NCBI RefSeq assembly: GCF_028401955.1
Contig: NZ_JAQOTJ010000003.1
Coordinates: 1-64,000 of the forward strand
Direction: 5' to 3'
DNA length: 64,000 nt
From: Bacillus sp. BP-3
GTDB taxonomy: Bacteria > Bacillota > Bacilli > Bacillales > Bacillaceae_G
Below the pieces are notes generated by a model. The model did no database searches. It saw only the letters and a program-made list of their open reading frames with translations, and was not told the origin of the DNA. The translations under genes and the position numbers were made by a program. Shown here piece after piece: positions 50,826 through 59,870 of this stretch (the first letter of the stretch is position 1; each line of letters starts with the position of its first letter).

Positions 50826-50943
50826 AATAAATCCTCCGTAATTGAATGAATCGTTTCCGTAAACTTATATGTAATTAGATAAAAAAAGAAAAATTCCTAC
50901 TTAATAAGACAGAAAGTTCCCTTTTATCTAAAAAAACATCATG

Positions 50944-51201
50944 GTATAATAAGGAATAAATAAAAGAAAAGGCAATGAAAGAGAAGAGTACATATTTGGA
51001 GCTTCACAGAGAACTGATGGTTGGTGAAAATCAGTAAGGGAAAAATATGGAATGGACTCTGGAGCTGCAAGCCGAATTGAGTAGGCTTTGACGGTTGTTT
51101 CGACGTTATTCGAATCATAAAGAGAGCTATAAAATTGTAGCTAATAAAGGTGGTACCGCGGGAGTCCCTCGTCCTTTTTAGGATTGAGGGGCTTTTTTAT
51201 A
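50944..51201 (+). promoter_or_regulatory. Trp-specific T-box riboswitch of trpS
   Basis: A TATAAT (50944-50949) begins the leader. Stem I contains AATGGAC with a TGG triplet (51053-51055) as the specifier for tryptophan. The T-box AAAGGTGGTACCGCGGG is at 51146-51162, and the terminator (GTCCCTCGTCCTT / AGGATTGAGGGGC, T6) ends at about 51200, just before the ribosome site. Uncharged tRNA(Trp) should allow read-through. Confidence 0.94.
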
Positions 51202-51220
51202 TGTAAAAGGAGGAGTAGTT

Positions 51221-52207
51221 GTGAATAAAAAAGTTATGTTAACAGGAATTAAACCAACTGGACATCCGCATCTTGGAAACTATATTGGGGCAATTAAACC
51301 AGCATTGCATCTTTCTAAACATAGAGAAGGAGAAGCGTTATATTTTATTGCTGATTATCATGCATTGAATGCCGTACAAGATTCAAAGGAGTTTCGTGAA
51401 TATACAAAGGAAGTAGCAGCGACATGGTTATCATTAGGTTTAGATGAGCATGTAGTCTTTTATCGTCAATCAGATGTTCCAGAAATCTTAGAATTATACT
51501 GGATTTTAGCTTGCCTTACTCCGAAAGGCTTAATGAATCGCGCTCATGCTTATAAAGCAAAAGTTGATCAAAATATAGAAGCAGGGGTAGATGTAGATAC
51601 GGGTGTAAACATGGGATTATATACGTATCCTATTTTAATGGCTGCCGATATTTTATTATTTCAATCAAACTATGTTCCAGTTGGAAAAGATCAAATTCAG
51701 CATGTAGAAATTGCGAGGGATATTGCTTCGTATTTTAATAACGCATTTGGAGAAATCTTTATATTGCCCGAGTATATCATTCAAGAAGAAGGAGCAATTG
51801 TACCAGGCCTTGATGGACGAAAAATGAGTAAAAGCTATGGAAATGTCATTCCGTTATTTGAAGAACCGGAAAAGCTGAAAAAACTTATTTTCAAAATGAA
51901 AACAGATTCTTCCTTACCAAGTGAACCGAAAGAACTTGAAACATTATTTATGTTGTATAAAGAATTTGCGACAGCTGAAGAAGTCGCAATAATGAAAGAG
52001 AGATACGCAACAGGCATCGGCTGGGGAGATGTTAAAAAAGAGCTATTCCGTGTCATCAATCGTGAGCTAGAAGAGCCGAGGAAGAAATATGAAATGTATA
52101 TGAATGAACCGCATTTACTTCAAGAAGCAATAGAAAAAGGAGCAGAGCGGGCAAGGAAAATTGCGAGGGTGAATTTGGCAGAAATAAAAAAACAGATTGG
52201 CTGTTAA
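51221..52207 (+). CDS. trpS: Tryptophanyl-tRNA synthetase, T-box-controlled type
   Basis: A 328-residue class I synthetase charging tRNA(Trp). The HIGH-type motif is GIKPTGHPHLGNYIGA, the second nucleotide motif is KMSKSYGN at about residue 205, and AADILLFQSNYVPVGKDQIQ is the substrate region. The sequence (GHPHLGNYIGAIKPALHL) is the type often found as a second TrpRS copy rather than the canonical Bacillus enzyme (GIQPSG form). Such variants can resist natural TrpRS inhibitors such as indolmycin; that role is inference. GTG start at 51221 with AGGAGGAG upstream. T-box in front. Confidence 0.93.
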   Translation: MNKKVMLTGIKPTGHPHLGNYIGAIKPALHLSKHREGEALYFIADYHALNAVQDSKEFREYTKEVAATWLSLGLDEHVVFYRQSDVPEILELYWILACLTPKGLMNRAHAYKAKVDQNIEAGVDVDTGVNMGLYTYPILMAADILLFQSNYVPVGKDQIQHVEIARDIASYFNNAFGEIFILPEYIIQEEGAIVPGLDGRKMSKSYGNVIPLFEEPEKLKKLIFKMKTDSSLPSEPKELETLFMLYKEFATAEEVAIMKERYATGIGWGDVKKELFRVINRELEEPRKKYEMYMNEPHLLQEAIEKGAERARKIARVNLAEIKKQIGC

Positions 52208-52210
52208 TGT

Positions 52211-52241
52211 GGAAAGGAACCAATTGATTTGGTTCCTTTAA
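52211..52241. terminator. Bidirectional terminator after trpS
   Basis: AAAGGAACCAA and TTGGTTCCTTT pair with a short loop, located between the convergent trpS and NUDIX genes. Confidence 0.85.
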
Positions 52242-52693
52242 TCAAGATTGTTCTTTACAAATGTATCTAAAACTAATTTATGCACTGATCCAATATTTGT
52301 AGGGAGATCGTGGATGGGAAAGAATCGCAACTCTTTTGATTCAGCGTGATCGACACGTAATGTTCCTTCAAAATCACGACAAATATATGTAACAAGAACA
52401 CCATATACTTGATCTCCATTTGGATAAATATTAAAAAATTCTTTCCCAGAAAAATTTTGAAATGTTTCTAACTGTTTCACGATTAACCCTGTTTCTTCAA
52501 AGACTTCTCGCTTAGCGGCTTCTTCTAACGTTTCGCCGCATTCAAGTGCACCGCCAATAATGCCCCAGCAATTGTAATCACTGCGAAGCTGAAGAAGTAC
52601 TTCATTATTTTTGTTTAATATAATTACATGTGAACCTACTAAAATGAGTGGACGATTCCCAACTAAACTACGCATTTCTTCGATATATCCCAT
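52238..52693 (-). CDS. NUDIX hydrolase
   Basis: A 151-residue NUDIX hydrolase. The Nudix box reads GGALECGETLEEAAKREVFE followed by ETG, with all catalytic Glu residues. The flanking HVIILNKNNEVLLQLRSDYN, CWGIIGG is the common ADP-ribose/nucleotide hydrolase pattern. Substrate unknown. The ATG at 52693 (MGYIEEMRS) has AGGTG 5 bases upstream; the longer frame to 52732 is not supported by a better site. Monocistronic, convergent with trpS. Confidence 0.83.
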   Translation of the reverse strand: MGYIEEMRSLVGNRPLILVGSHVIILNKNNEVLLQLRSDYNCWGIIGGALECGETLEEAAKREVFEETGLIVKQLETFQNFSGKEFFNIYPNGDQVYGVLVTYICRDFEGTLRVDHAESKELRFFPIHDLPTNIGSVHKLVLDTFVKNNLD

Positions 52694-52839
52694 ATAGACA
52701 CCTATTCCTTTATTTATATTACATACATGCAAATTGTAAGTATGTTTCGTATGAAGTAAATTTTAACTTTTCAAAAATGGGAGCAGAATGACTTGCTCTT
52801 GCCTGACATATTGCTAAAATAAGGCTATTTCCCTCTATA

Positions 52840-53682
52840 TTAATAAAATGCTGGCAGTTCTTTTAACATCATTTCTGCTTGAGATGTTATATTACTAAAC
52901 TGAATATTGGGTACCGTTCTAAAATATAAACTGCGCAGGAAAGTTTTTATATTTGTACATAGATTACAAAAATCATTGACTGGAAGTCTTGCTTTGTATT
53001 GTGGGAGCAAGTTTAATTTGACACGAATAATATCAAAAAGCTGCTTTTGTGAGAAGCCTTTTGATATTATGGAAAGAAGAGGAGTAATAATACGCTCATC
53101 TTCATCAAAATGATATACAATCGAATAAACGAATATTTTATTTAAAAGACAATGAGTTAGTTCTTCGTAATATTGCTGCGGCAGTTTTGGATTATGAATA
53201 AGGGCATCAAAAGTATCTGCTGCATGAGCAACACTATGCGCCCAGCCGTGAGGATGTACATATCCTCTTAAATCAATTTCTCGGTTCATATAATCAACTA
53301 ATTTTTCTTTTACAGTAATAATCGTTTCTGGAGATAAAAAATTCGTTTTATTATCTGCACATAATATTAAGGCGATTAATAACGTTGTGAAAGAACGTGT
53401 AAACACGCTATCATCATTATCATTAGAAGTGATGCCGCAATATAAGTATTGTTCTTTCAAAGTTAGCATAAGTAATTTTTCTAACTGAGCTTCATGAAAA
53501 TATTCACGTGAAATGAGGTAAGAAAAGGTAGAGTAAATCAATTGATCACGTAAATAGCTGTCTAACGTTCCAATATGCTCTAGCATATGTATGCTTAATT
53601 GATTTAAATCGATATTTTGAGGCAATAAATATCCGTTTTTTTGAATAGTTTCTAACAATTGCTGCAGCATAATGGTATTCAA
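52840..53682 (-). CDS. DUF2785 family protein
   Basis: A 280-residue, alpha-helical protein. The central DLRGYVHPHGWAHSVAHAAD is the signature of DUF2785, with several His and Asp residues that could bind a metal or form an active site. Proteins of this family are common in Bacillus and have no assigned function. No signal or membrane segment. A GGAGGAGC-type site precedes the ATG at 53682. Confidence 0.8.
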   Translation of the reverse strand: MNTIMLQQLLETIQKNGYLLPQNIDLNQLSIHMLEHIGTLDSYLRDQLIYSTFSYLISREYFHEAQLEKLLMLTLKEQYLYCGITSNDNDDSVFTRSFTTLLIALILCADNKTNFLSPETIITVKEKLVDYMNREIDLRGYVHPHGWAHSVAHAADTFDALIHNPKLPQQYYEELTHCLLNKIFVYSIVYHFDEDERIITPLLSIISKGFSQKQLFDIIRVKLNLLPQYKARLPVNDFCNLCTNIKTFLRSLYFRTVPNIQFSNITSQAEMMLKELPAFY

Positions 53683-53845
53683 TGATGCTCCTCCTCTTTA
53701 TAACTTTATCGATAAAATCCCTTTTCTTGATGAAAGATTGCTGTTATAAATATCAAATTTCTAGTATTCTACATATTCATCAAAACTCCTGCTCATGCAA
53801 TAAAAAATATGTTATTGTAATAATTTTACAGAAAGAGGTAAAAGA

Positions 53846-54598
53846 ATGAATCAAATTGTTAATATGGAACGAGATTTCAAAGTATTAGGAGGAGAACCGC
53901 ACTATATTACGATTGAAGAAAATAATACAGTTTCTTTTACAAAGGAACAAGTGACAGAGATTGTCCAATATTGGCTAGAGAAAGCAACAAATAAAGGAGT
54001 TTTACATTTACACTTTGTTATTTCATCAAAAAGTCCAAATTATACCCATTATGAAGAAGTGTTTCAACGTTTACAATTTCAGCATCAGAAAAGTTGTGTT
54101 ATGGTGCTAAAAGATTTATCTGATGTTACAGATGTGGAAGTTCCGTTTACGCTGAAAACAATAGATGAAGTAGGCGAAGACGCATTTAAAGCAATTTGGT
54201 TTGAATCTATGAAGGATTCTTTAAATACGAAAGAAACGTTATCTATAGACCAATTATTATATGCTTTTCAAACAGGAATTGGCGGTAGATGGAACGAACA
54301 TTGTTTAGTCGCCATTCAAGGAGAAGATCCAGTAGGTGTTATTTTGCCGCATATAGAGCCAGGTACGGTAGAAGAAGGGCGATTGTTTTATCTTGGTATT
54401 GTCCCGGAAATGCGTGGTAAACATTACGGGACAATGCTTCATGAAAAAACATTATACATTTTAAAAGAAATTGGTGCCTCATATTATGTAGGTAGCACTG
54501 ACGAAATGAACGATGTCATGAAACGAGTGTTTTCTAGCAATAACTGTATACAGTTAGGGAAGATAAAGAAATACACAAGGTTGATGAGAAAAGGGTAA
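53846..54598 (+). CDS. GNAT family N-acetyltransferase
   Basis: A 250-residue protein with a degenerate N-terminal half and a C-terminal GNAT domain. The acetyl-CoA block is LFYLGIVPEMRGKHYGTMLH (RGKHYG), and GASYYVGSTDEMNDVMKRVF is the usual end. The N-terminal ~120 residues may be a second, inactive GNAT-like fold. Acceptor unknown. AGAGGT precedes the ATG at 53846. It is followed 50 bases later by a hypothetical gene on the same strand. Confidence 0.78.
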   Translation: MNQIVNMERDFKVLGGEPHYITIEENNTVSFTKEQVTEIVQYWLEKATNKGVLHLHFVISSKSPNYTHYEEVFQRLQFQHQKSCVMVLKDLSDVTDVEVPFTLKTIDEVGEDAFKAIWFESMKDSLNTKETLSIDQLLYAFQTGIGGRWNEHCLVAIQGEDPVGVILPHIEPGTVEEGRLFYLGIVPEMRGKHYGTMLHEKTLYILKEIGASYYVGSTDEMNDVMKRVFSSNNCIQLGKIKKYTRLMRKG

Positions 54599-54647
54599 AT
54601 GAAGATTACCCTCGAAGTATTGAAGAAATAAAACAAGGGGGAATTGG

Positions 54648-55493
54648 ATGTTACAACAATCATTTAAAAGAATGATTCCTTTATATCCGGAAACTTTATT
54701 TTCAGACTGGCATGTAGAGCATATATCGCAGCGACAGGAGAATGAAAAGTGGGAAACGCTTTGGTTTCAGGTGATTACTCCTACAGGAATATTTCGGGTC
54801 AAACAGTTTTTTCTGGATATTATGGAACCGACTTTTCCAGACAGTTGTCTGTATCACGCGCAGGGCGAGTGTTTTCAATATAATAAACTTACCTATTGGT
54901 GTGGGATAAATTATAAAGGGTGCGATAGTTACGTCACTTCTAAGTGGAAAACACAAATTGAAATTTCTATTGATGATGGAGTTATCGAACAACAACAAAT
55001 GGAGGAATTTTTATATGGATTACAACCGATTGAATTAGAGAAAGCAAAACAACAAATGAACTTACCATTTCATCGTCTAAGTTTTCAGGCTCATACAGAA
55101 AAGGGTGGAGGCGAAATCAGTCGTTGCTTTGGATGGTGTTCTCCTGAAGAAAAGGAATTTATATCATTACCGCTTCTAGTACCACGTTCATGGGATTTAG
55201 AGTCTGTTGGTTTTGGGGATAACGAAACGCAGTATGTATATTGGGATGCAAAAGAGCAGTTATATATATTATGGGCATGTCGGCATACCAATTATAGCTA
55301 TTATCCTGTATCCTCATGGATAAGAAATTATAGTTCCCCGCAAAAGATTGGAAACTGCGAATACTATTTACATCCACAAAGAGGTACAGTTGTATATCAA
55401 GACTTGGGGAATGAACAAATTGCTTATGTATTTCGGGGAATACCTTGTACATCTTTTACAGATATACAAGATATGTTTTCTCTATATGTATAA
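54648..55493 (+). CDS. Hypothetical protein
   Basis: A 281-residue soluble protein rich in Trp, Tyr and Cys (CGINYKGCDSY, SRCFGWCSPEEK, WACRHTNYSYYPVSSW). I recognise no domain. The many aromatics and an apparent beta-rich layout suggest a binding rather than catalytic protein, but that is impression only. No signal peptide. AAGGGGG lies 8 bases before the ATG. It probably shares a transcript with the GNAT gene upstream. Confidence 0.6.
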   Translation: MLQQSFKRMIPLYPETLFSDWHVEHISQRQENEKWETLWFQVITPTGIFRVKQFFLDIMEPTFPDSCLYHAQGECFQYNKLTYWCGINYKGCDSYVTSKWKTQIEISIDDGVIEQQQMEEFLYGLQPIELEKAKQQMNLPFHRLSFQAHTEKGGGEISRCFGWCSPEEKEFISLPLLVPRSWDLESVGFGDNETQYVYWDAKEQLYILWACRHTNYSYYPVSSWIRNYSSPQKIGNCEYYLHPQRGTVVYQDLGNEQIAYVFRGIPCTSFTDIQDMFSLYV

Positions 55494-55586
55494 ATTGATT
55501 ACAGAGTGTCGAAATATGTAAGACGCGTTACCATATGTGATATAGAATAGAGATTAGAAACAATAGAGAAAGTGATAGGTGAAAGA

Positions 55587-56615
55587 ATGGAAACGAACAT
55601 GAAACAACCAAGTTTAGATGTAACAGTAGAGCGAGAAAACGAGAACACTTTATCTATAAAATGGGGTAGTGTAGAAGAATCAGTATGTGTTTATTGGAGT
55701 ACATCTCCGAAGAGTATTGAAGAAAATGGAACATTATTAACGATTGTAACAGAAGCTTCTGCGGTTACAATTGAAGATCCAAACCCGGCTGTACGTGTTT
55801 ATTTTCGATTGGTAACGAATAAAGGAGATCGTATTACAGTAGCAGAGCGCCGCTTACCGCTGCAAGGTGCGTTTAACTTTCGTGATTTAGGCGGGTATGA
55901 AACAAAAGATGGCCGTGTGGTGAAATGGGGGAATTTGTACCGTTCTGAAGAATTAGCAGGGTTAACAGAAGCGGACATTCATTATATACATAATTTGGAG
56001 TTAAAAACTGTCTGCGATTATCGTACAGATTTTGAAGTGCAACATAAACCAAACCCTGAGATGCAAGATGTTCGCCAAGTTTCTTTACCAGTTATGCAAG
56101 ATTTAGCAAAAGACTTAAATATCAATGAATTTTTTAGTTTAGGAGATTTATCAATGCTTGGCAAACCAGGTGAGTATTTAGTGAAGATGAACAGAGATTT
56201 CGTGACTAGTAATGAAGCATTTGTGACATTTTTAGAGCTGATACAAGACGCAAACAACTTACCAATTGTAAACCATTGTACAGCAGGAAAAGACCGAACT
56301 GGATTTGCATCTGCATTATTATTACTTTTACTAGGTGTGCCGGAAGAGACGATCATGGAGGATTATTTACTAAGTAATGGTTTTCGTGAACAGTTGAATG
56401 AGAAAATGATGGCTTTTTTAGGAGCGCAGCTTCAAGATGAAGCAAGTATTGAGATTTTAAGTGCAATGTTTGAAGCGAGGGTTGAATATTTACAAGCGGC
56501 ATTCGATGAAATTCATAATGTATATGGTTCAGTGGATCAATATGCTGAAAAAGGAATTGGACTTACGAAAGAACAATTAGATGATCTGCGCGATTTATTG
56601 TTAGAAGAAAAGTAA
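55587..56615 (+). CDS. Tyrosine phosphatase with N-terminal beta domain
   Basis: A 342-residue protein. Residues ~8-90 form a fibronectin-III/purple-acid-phosphatase-like beta domain (VTVERENENTLSIKWGSVEE, VRVYFRLVTNKGDRITV). Residues 95-340 are a Y_phosphatase3 domain with GAFNFRDLGGYETKDGRVVK, WGNLYRSEELAGLT, and the P-loop NHCTAGKDRTGFA carrying the CX5R motif. It resembles LipA-like or triple-specificity phosphatases. Cytoplasmic. The ATG at 55587 follows AGGTGAAAG; the GTG at 55572 lacks a site. Confidence 0.88.
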   Translation: METNMKQPSLDVTVERENENTLSIKWGSVEESVCVYWSTSPKSIEENGTLLTIVTEASAVTIEDPNPAVRVYFRLVTNKGDRITVAERRLPLQGAFNFRDLGGYETKDGRVVKWGNLYRSEELAGLTEADIHYIHNLELKTVCDYRTDFEVQHKPNPEMQDVRQVSLPVMQDLAKDLNINEFFSLGDLSMLGKPGEYLVKMNRDFVTSNEAFVTFLELIQDANNLPIVNHCTAGKDRTGFASALLLLLLGVPEETIMEDYLLSNGFREQLNEKMMAFLGAQLQDEASIEILSAMFEARVEYLQAAFDEIHNVYGSVDQYAEKGIGLTKEQLDDLRDLLLEEK

Positions 56616-56624
56616 AATAGGAGG

Positions 56625-56676
56625 TAGAGATTTTAAAAAGTCATGAGATTGCTTTTTAAAATCTCTATCTTTTTTA
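56625..56676 (+). terminator. Terminator of the phosphatase gene
   Basis: AGAGATTTTAAAAAG and CTTTTTAAAATCTCT form a 15-base stem around an 11-base loop, followed by a T-rich tail. Confidence 0.88.
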
Positions 56677-56784
56677 TTTTCTTTATTTTACAATTAATTT
56701 GAAAATTGTTGAAATAATCACAAAGATATCCACATTATAAATAGTATAAATAATGCAAAATTAGAAATGTAGGGGGATGGGGAA

Positions 56785-56979
56785 ATGTTAACATGGATAT
56801 TAGGGGTATTAATCATAGTAGCAGTGACAGTTATGTTGACGATTATGGTAGGAAAAAATGAAGAAGAGAATTATGGAATTTCAACGAAAGGAAATATTAA
56901 AAGGCTTTCAATTATTTATCTTCTTTTAGGAGTAGTTTTAGCAGTTGGGGTAGCTTCGTATATATATTTTTATGGATAA
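56785..56979 (+). CDS. Two-helix small membrane protein (possibly BshB3-like)
   Basis: A 64-residue protein with two membrane helices (TWILGVLIIVAVTVMLTIMV and IIYLLLGVVLAVGVASYIYF) joined by a charged loop (GKNEEENYGISTKGNIKR). It resembles short proteins annotated in the B. cereus group as BshB3, a potential contributor to bacillithiol production. That name is from memory and the function is doubtful. GGGGGATGGGG precedes the ATG. Monocistronic, followed by a shortened bcr1 repeat. Confidence 0.65.
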   Translation: MLTWILGVLIIVAVTVMLTIMVGKNEEENYGISTKGNIKRLSIIYLLLGVVLAVGVASYIYFYG

Positions 56980-56997
56980 GAGAACATAGAATAGTAG

Positions 56998-57052
56998 AAA
57001 TAAAGTAAGACTTCCAGCAGTGGGGGTCTTACTGCTCGTTAATGTGGGAGGA
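56998..57052 (+). repeat. bcr1-type repeat with internal deletion
   Basis: AATAAAGTAAGACTTCCAGC and GTGGGGGTCTTACTGCTCGT and TAATGTGGGAGG: the two ends of the element (as at 59531) joined directly, lacking the ~70-100 internal bases. It sits between the small membrane protein and the ABC operon. Confidence 0.75.
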
Positions 57053-57160
57053 AGAAGATTTTTTAGCATCTGATAATTCTAAAAAGTTACAAAATGCAGA
57101 AACGTATTATGTTACAATTAGAATGTAATTATTGGAAAATAAGAGAAGGGCTGGATATGA

Positions 57161-57886
57161 ATGATTGAAATTATTAATGTATCAAAGAGCTATAATGGTA
57201 GTAAATTTGCAGTGAAAGATTTAAATTTAACAGTACCAAGTGGAGAGATATTTGGTTTTTTAGGCCCAAATGGTGCCGGGAAATCAACAACAATTAAGAT
57301 GATAACAGGTATTCATTCTCTTGATAGCGGGACGATTTCGGTAAATGGAAAAGACATTGCGAAAGAGCCGCTTGAAGCGAAAAAGCTATTTGGATATGTT
57401 CCTGACAGTCCTGATATGTTTTTACGCTTAAAAGGGATTGAATATTTAAATTTTATGGCGGATATGTATGATGTTCCGAAGGACGTGCGCCAAGAAAAGA
57501 TTCGAACACTAGCAGAGCGTTTTAGTTTGTACGAAGCATTATCTGATCAAATCCAAAGTTACTCACATGGAATGCGCCAAAAAATTATTATTATTGGAGT
57601 TTTGTTGCATGATCCAGATGTTTGGATTTTAGACGAGCCAATGACGGGATTAGATCCAAAATCGGCATTTATATTAAAACAAATGATGCGTGAACACGCT
57701 GATAAAGGGAAAACAGTGTTCTTTTCAACACATGTGTTAGAAGTTGCTGAAAAATTATGTGATCAAGTTGCGATTATTAATAAAGGAACACTTCAATTTC
57801 AAGGGAATTTAGCAGAAATACGAGAGCACTTTGAATCTAATGAATCTCTTGAAAAAATGTTCTTGGAGATGACAGAAAATGAATAA
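57161..57886 (+). CDS. ABC transporter ATP-binding protein
   Basis: A 241-residue ABC ATPase of the ABC-2/CcmA type. Walker A is GPNGAGKSTTIK (~35), the Q-loop region FGYVPDSPDMF, the signature YSHGMRQKI (a variant of LSGGQ), Walker B VWILDEPMTGLD and the switch His in FFSTHVLE. It pairs with the permease that overlaps it by 8 bases. Direction (export) is inferred from the ABC-2-type partner; the substrate is unknown. Confidence 0.9.
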   Translation: MIEIINVSKSYNGSKFAVKDLNLTVPSGEIFGFLGPNGAGKSTTIKMITGIHSLDSGTISVNGKDIAKEPLEAKKLFGYVPDSPDMFLRLKGIEYLNFMADMYDVPKDVRQEKIRTLAERFSLYEALSDQIQSYSHGMRQKIIIIGVLLHDPDVWILDEPMTGLDPKSAFILKQMMREHADKGKTVFFSTHVLEVAEKLCDQVAIINKGTLQFQGNLAEIREHFESNESLEKMFLEMTENE

Positions 57887-59534
57887 AATTTGGATGTTAA
57901 CGAAAATATTATTAAAGATGAACTATGCTGATATGGTAACTGATAAGAAGAAACGTGTTACATCTTTATTTTTATTATTAGGTCTTTTGCTTGTTGGGTT
58001 TTTATTTATCGGTCCACTTGCGAATGGTATGTATGGAGTATTAAAACAAGTTAATCAGGAAAACGTACTACTTGGCATGGGATTAGCTATTGGTAGCATC
58101 TGGATATTTGTGTTTAGTATTACGACAATTTTAACAGTGTTTTACTATAGCAATGACGTTGAAATGTTATTACCACTACCACTTAAGCCCGCCCACATTA
58201 TTACTGCGAAGTTTATTACCGTTTTAATTACACAATATGTAATGACTTCGTTTATTTTATTTCCTATTTTCATTGTGTATGGATTACAAAGTGGTGCATT
58301 TATTACATATTATGTTTACTTTTTAATTGTTTACGTATTTTTCCCGATTATTCCGTTAGTTCTTGCTTCACTTCTTATGATAATCATTATGCGTTATACA
58401 AATATTGCAAAAAATAAAGATCGAAATAATATGTTTATGGGGTTATTTACTTTATTACTAGTTGTCGGTATTAATATATTTATACAATGGAAAAATAGAA
58501 GCGCTGCTTCTGGGCGATCAGCAGCAGACTTTCTTGCAAATAACCAATCTTCATTTCTAGTAGAAATGACAAACTATTTTCCAACTACATATTTTGGAGC
58601 AATGGCATTAACAGAAAGTGATTCGTGGAAAGGCTTTTTATATTTACTCCTTTTCGCTGCGATTTCGTTAGCATTTTATGTATTGTTTTTCTATGTTGCA
58701 GAACGTACATATTTAAAAGGGGTTATTGGGATTTCAAATAGTACTGCGAAAAAAGAAGTGATTTCTTCTGAAGATTTTAATAAAGCTACCGTACAAAATT
58801 CACACTGGAAAGCATATGTGAAAAAAGAATTTCGTATTTTGACACGTACGCCACAATTTTTTATTAATTGTATTGTGCAAACTTTCGTGATGCCAATTAT
58901 GTTTTTCTTTATTATTTTTGTGCAAGACGGTAACTTAGCTTGGATAAATAAATTTATAAATGATAGTGAAACAACAGGTCTTGCGCTTGGTCTTGCTTTT
59001 TGTGCAGGTATGTTTTTAATGGGGTCCAACGTTATTGCGACAACATCTTTTTCAAGGGAAGGTCGTACGTGGTTTATCAATCGTTATTTACCAGTTAAGG
59101 CAGAAGGCATTTTCTTTGCGAAAGTATTTACAGCTTGGCTCATTAATACTACTATTTTAGCGATCGTTGGTCTAGTGCTTATCATTGTGGGCGGTGTGTC
59201 ACCAGTATTTATTTTACTTTGGTTCTTGCTTTGTGCAAATGGGTTATGGTTAAACAATTTAATTGGCACACGCTGGGATGCGCAAACAGCTGATATTCAT
59301 TGGGATAGCGAACAAAAAATGTTTAAAAGTCGTTATACTACGCTTTGGAACTTTTTTGTGAATATACTGTTAGTGGGCATTACTGTTGGCGGGGTATGTG
59401 CGTTATTTTTCTCATTAGGAGTTGGAATGTGGGGGATGTTTTTCAGTATCCTAGTTATTTTCACAATAGTAAATGTTATTGTGTCTCGTAGTTTACAACT
59501 TGGTGCTGAACGCATCCTAGCAAATATTAAATAA
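57879..59534 (+). CDS. ABC-2-type permease
   Basis: A 551-residue membrane protein with about 12 hydrophobic segments in groups, the partner of the upstream ATPase (8-base overlap, translational coupling). Sequence such as LLPLPLKPAHIITAKFITVL and RYLPVKAEGIFFAKVFTAWL is typical of large Bacillus ABC-2 exporter permeases. The two similar half-domains suggest an internal duplication. Substrate unknown; peptide or antibiotic export is possible. A bcr1 repeat starts at its stop codon. Confidence 0.82.
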   Translation: MNKIWMLTKILLKMNYADMVTDKKKRVTSLFLLLGLLLVGFLFIGPLANGMYGVLKQVNQENVLLGMGLAIGSIWIFVFSITTILTVFYYSNDVEMLLPLPLKPAHIITAKFITVLITQYVMTSFILFPIFIVYGLQSGAFITYYVYFLIVYVFFPIIPLVLASLLMIIIMRYTNIAKNKDRNNMFMGLFTLLLVVGINIFIQWKNRSAASGRSAADFLANNQSSFLVEMTNYFPTTYFGAMALTESDSWKGFLYLLLFAAISLAFYVLFFYVAERTYLKGVIGISNSTAKKEVISSEDFNKATVQNSHWKAYVKKEFRILTRTPQFFINCIVQTFVMPIMFFFIIFVQDGNLAWINKFINDSETTGLALGLAFCAGMFLMGSNVIATTSFSREGRTWFINRYLPVKAEGIFFAKVFTAWLINTTILAIVGLVLIIVGGVSPVFILLWFLLCANGLWLNNLIGTRWDAQTADIHWDSEQKMFKSRYTTLWNFFVNILLVGITVGGVCALFFSLGVGMWGMFFSILVIFTIVNVIVSRSLQLGAERILANIK

Positions 59535-59650
59535 AGTGAAACTTCCATCAGTGAGTGGGCTTCATCACCACTGATGGAAAGCCCTCACCTATCTTTTTTG
59601 CTGTCCTTTCAATCTTAAGGTGGGGGTCTTACTGCCCGTGAATGCGGGAT
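59531..59650 (+). repeat. bcr1-type repeat
   Basis: About 120 bases: ATAAAGTGAAACTTCCATCA, an internal hairpin (CCATCAGTG...CACTGATGG), and AGGTGGGGGTCTTACTGCCC, GTGAATGCGGGAT at the end. Compared with the copy at 15282 the middle (CCAATCGGG...ACGGGC) is shortened. It overlaps the permease stop codon. A separate hairpin AAATCCTCTGTT / AACAGAGGATTT follows at 59658-59685 and could be the operon's terminator. Confidence 0.82.
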
Positions 59651-59870
59651 AAATTGCAAATCCTCTGTTACTAAACAGAGGATTTATTGTATATTACTAT
59701 CGGAAAATTGCAATATGATATAAAAGCAGCGTGTCTAACCGGATAGGTAATTTATTCGAATGAAGGATTTTATTGAGAAATTTGTATTTTAAATAAATAA
59801 TAAAAAGGGATTTTTGGAAGTATATAGAAACTTATTTGGGAGGCGAAATTGTAATTTTAGGAGGCTTATT

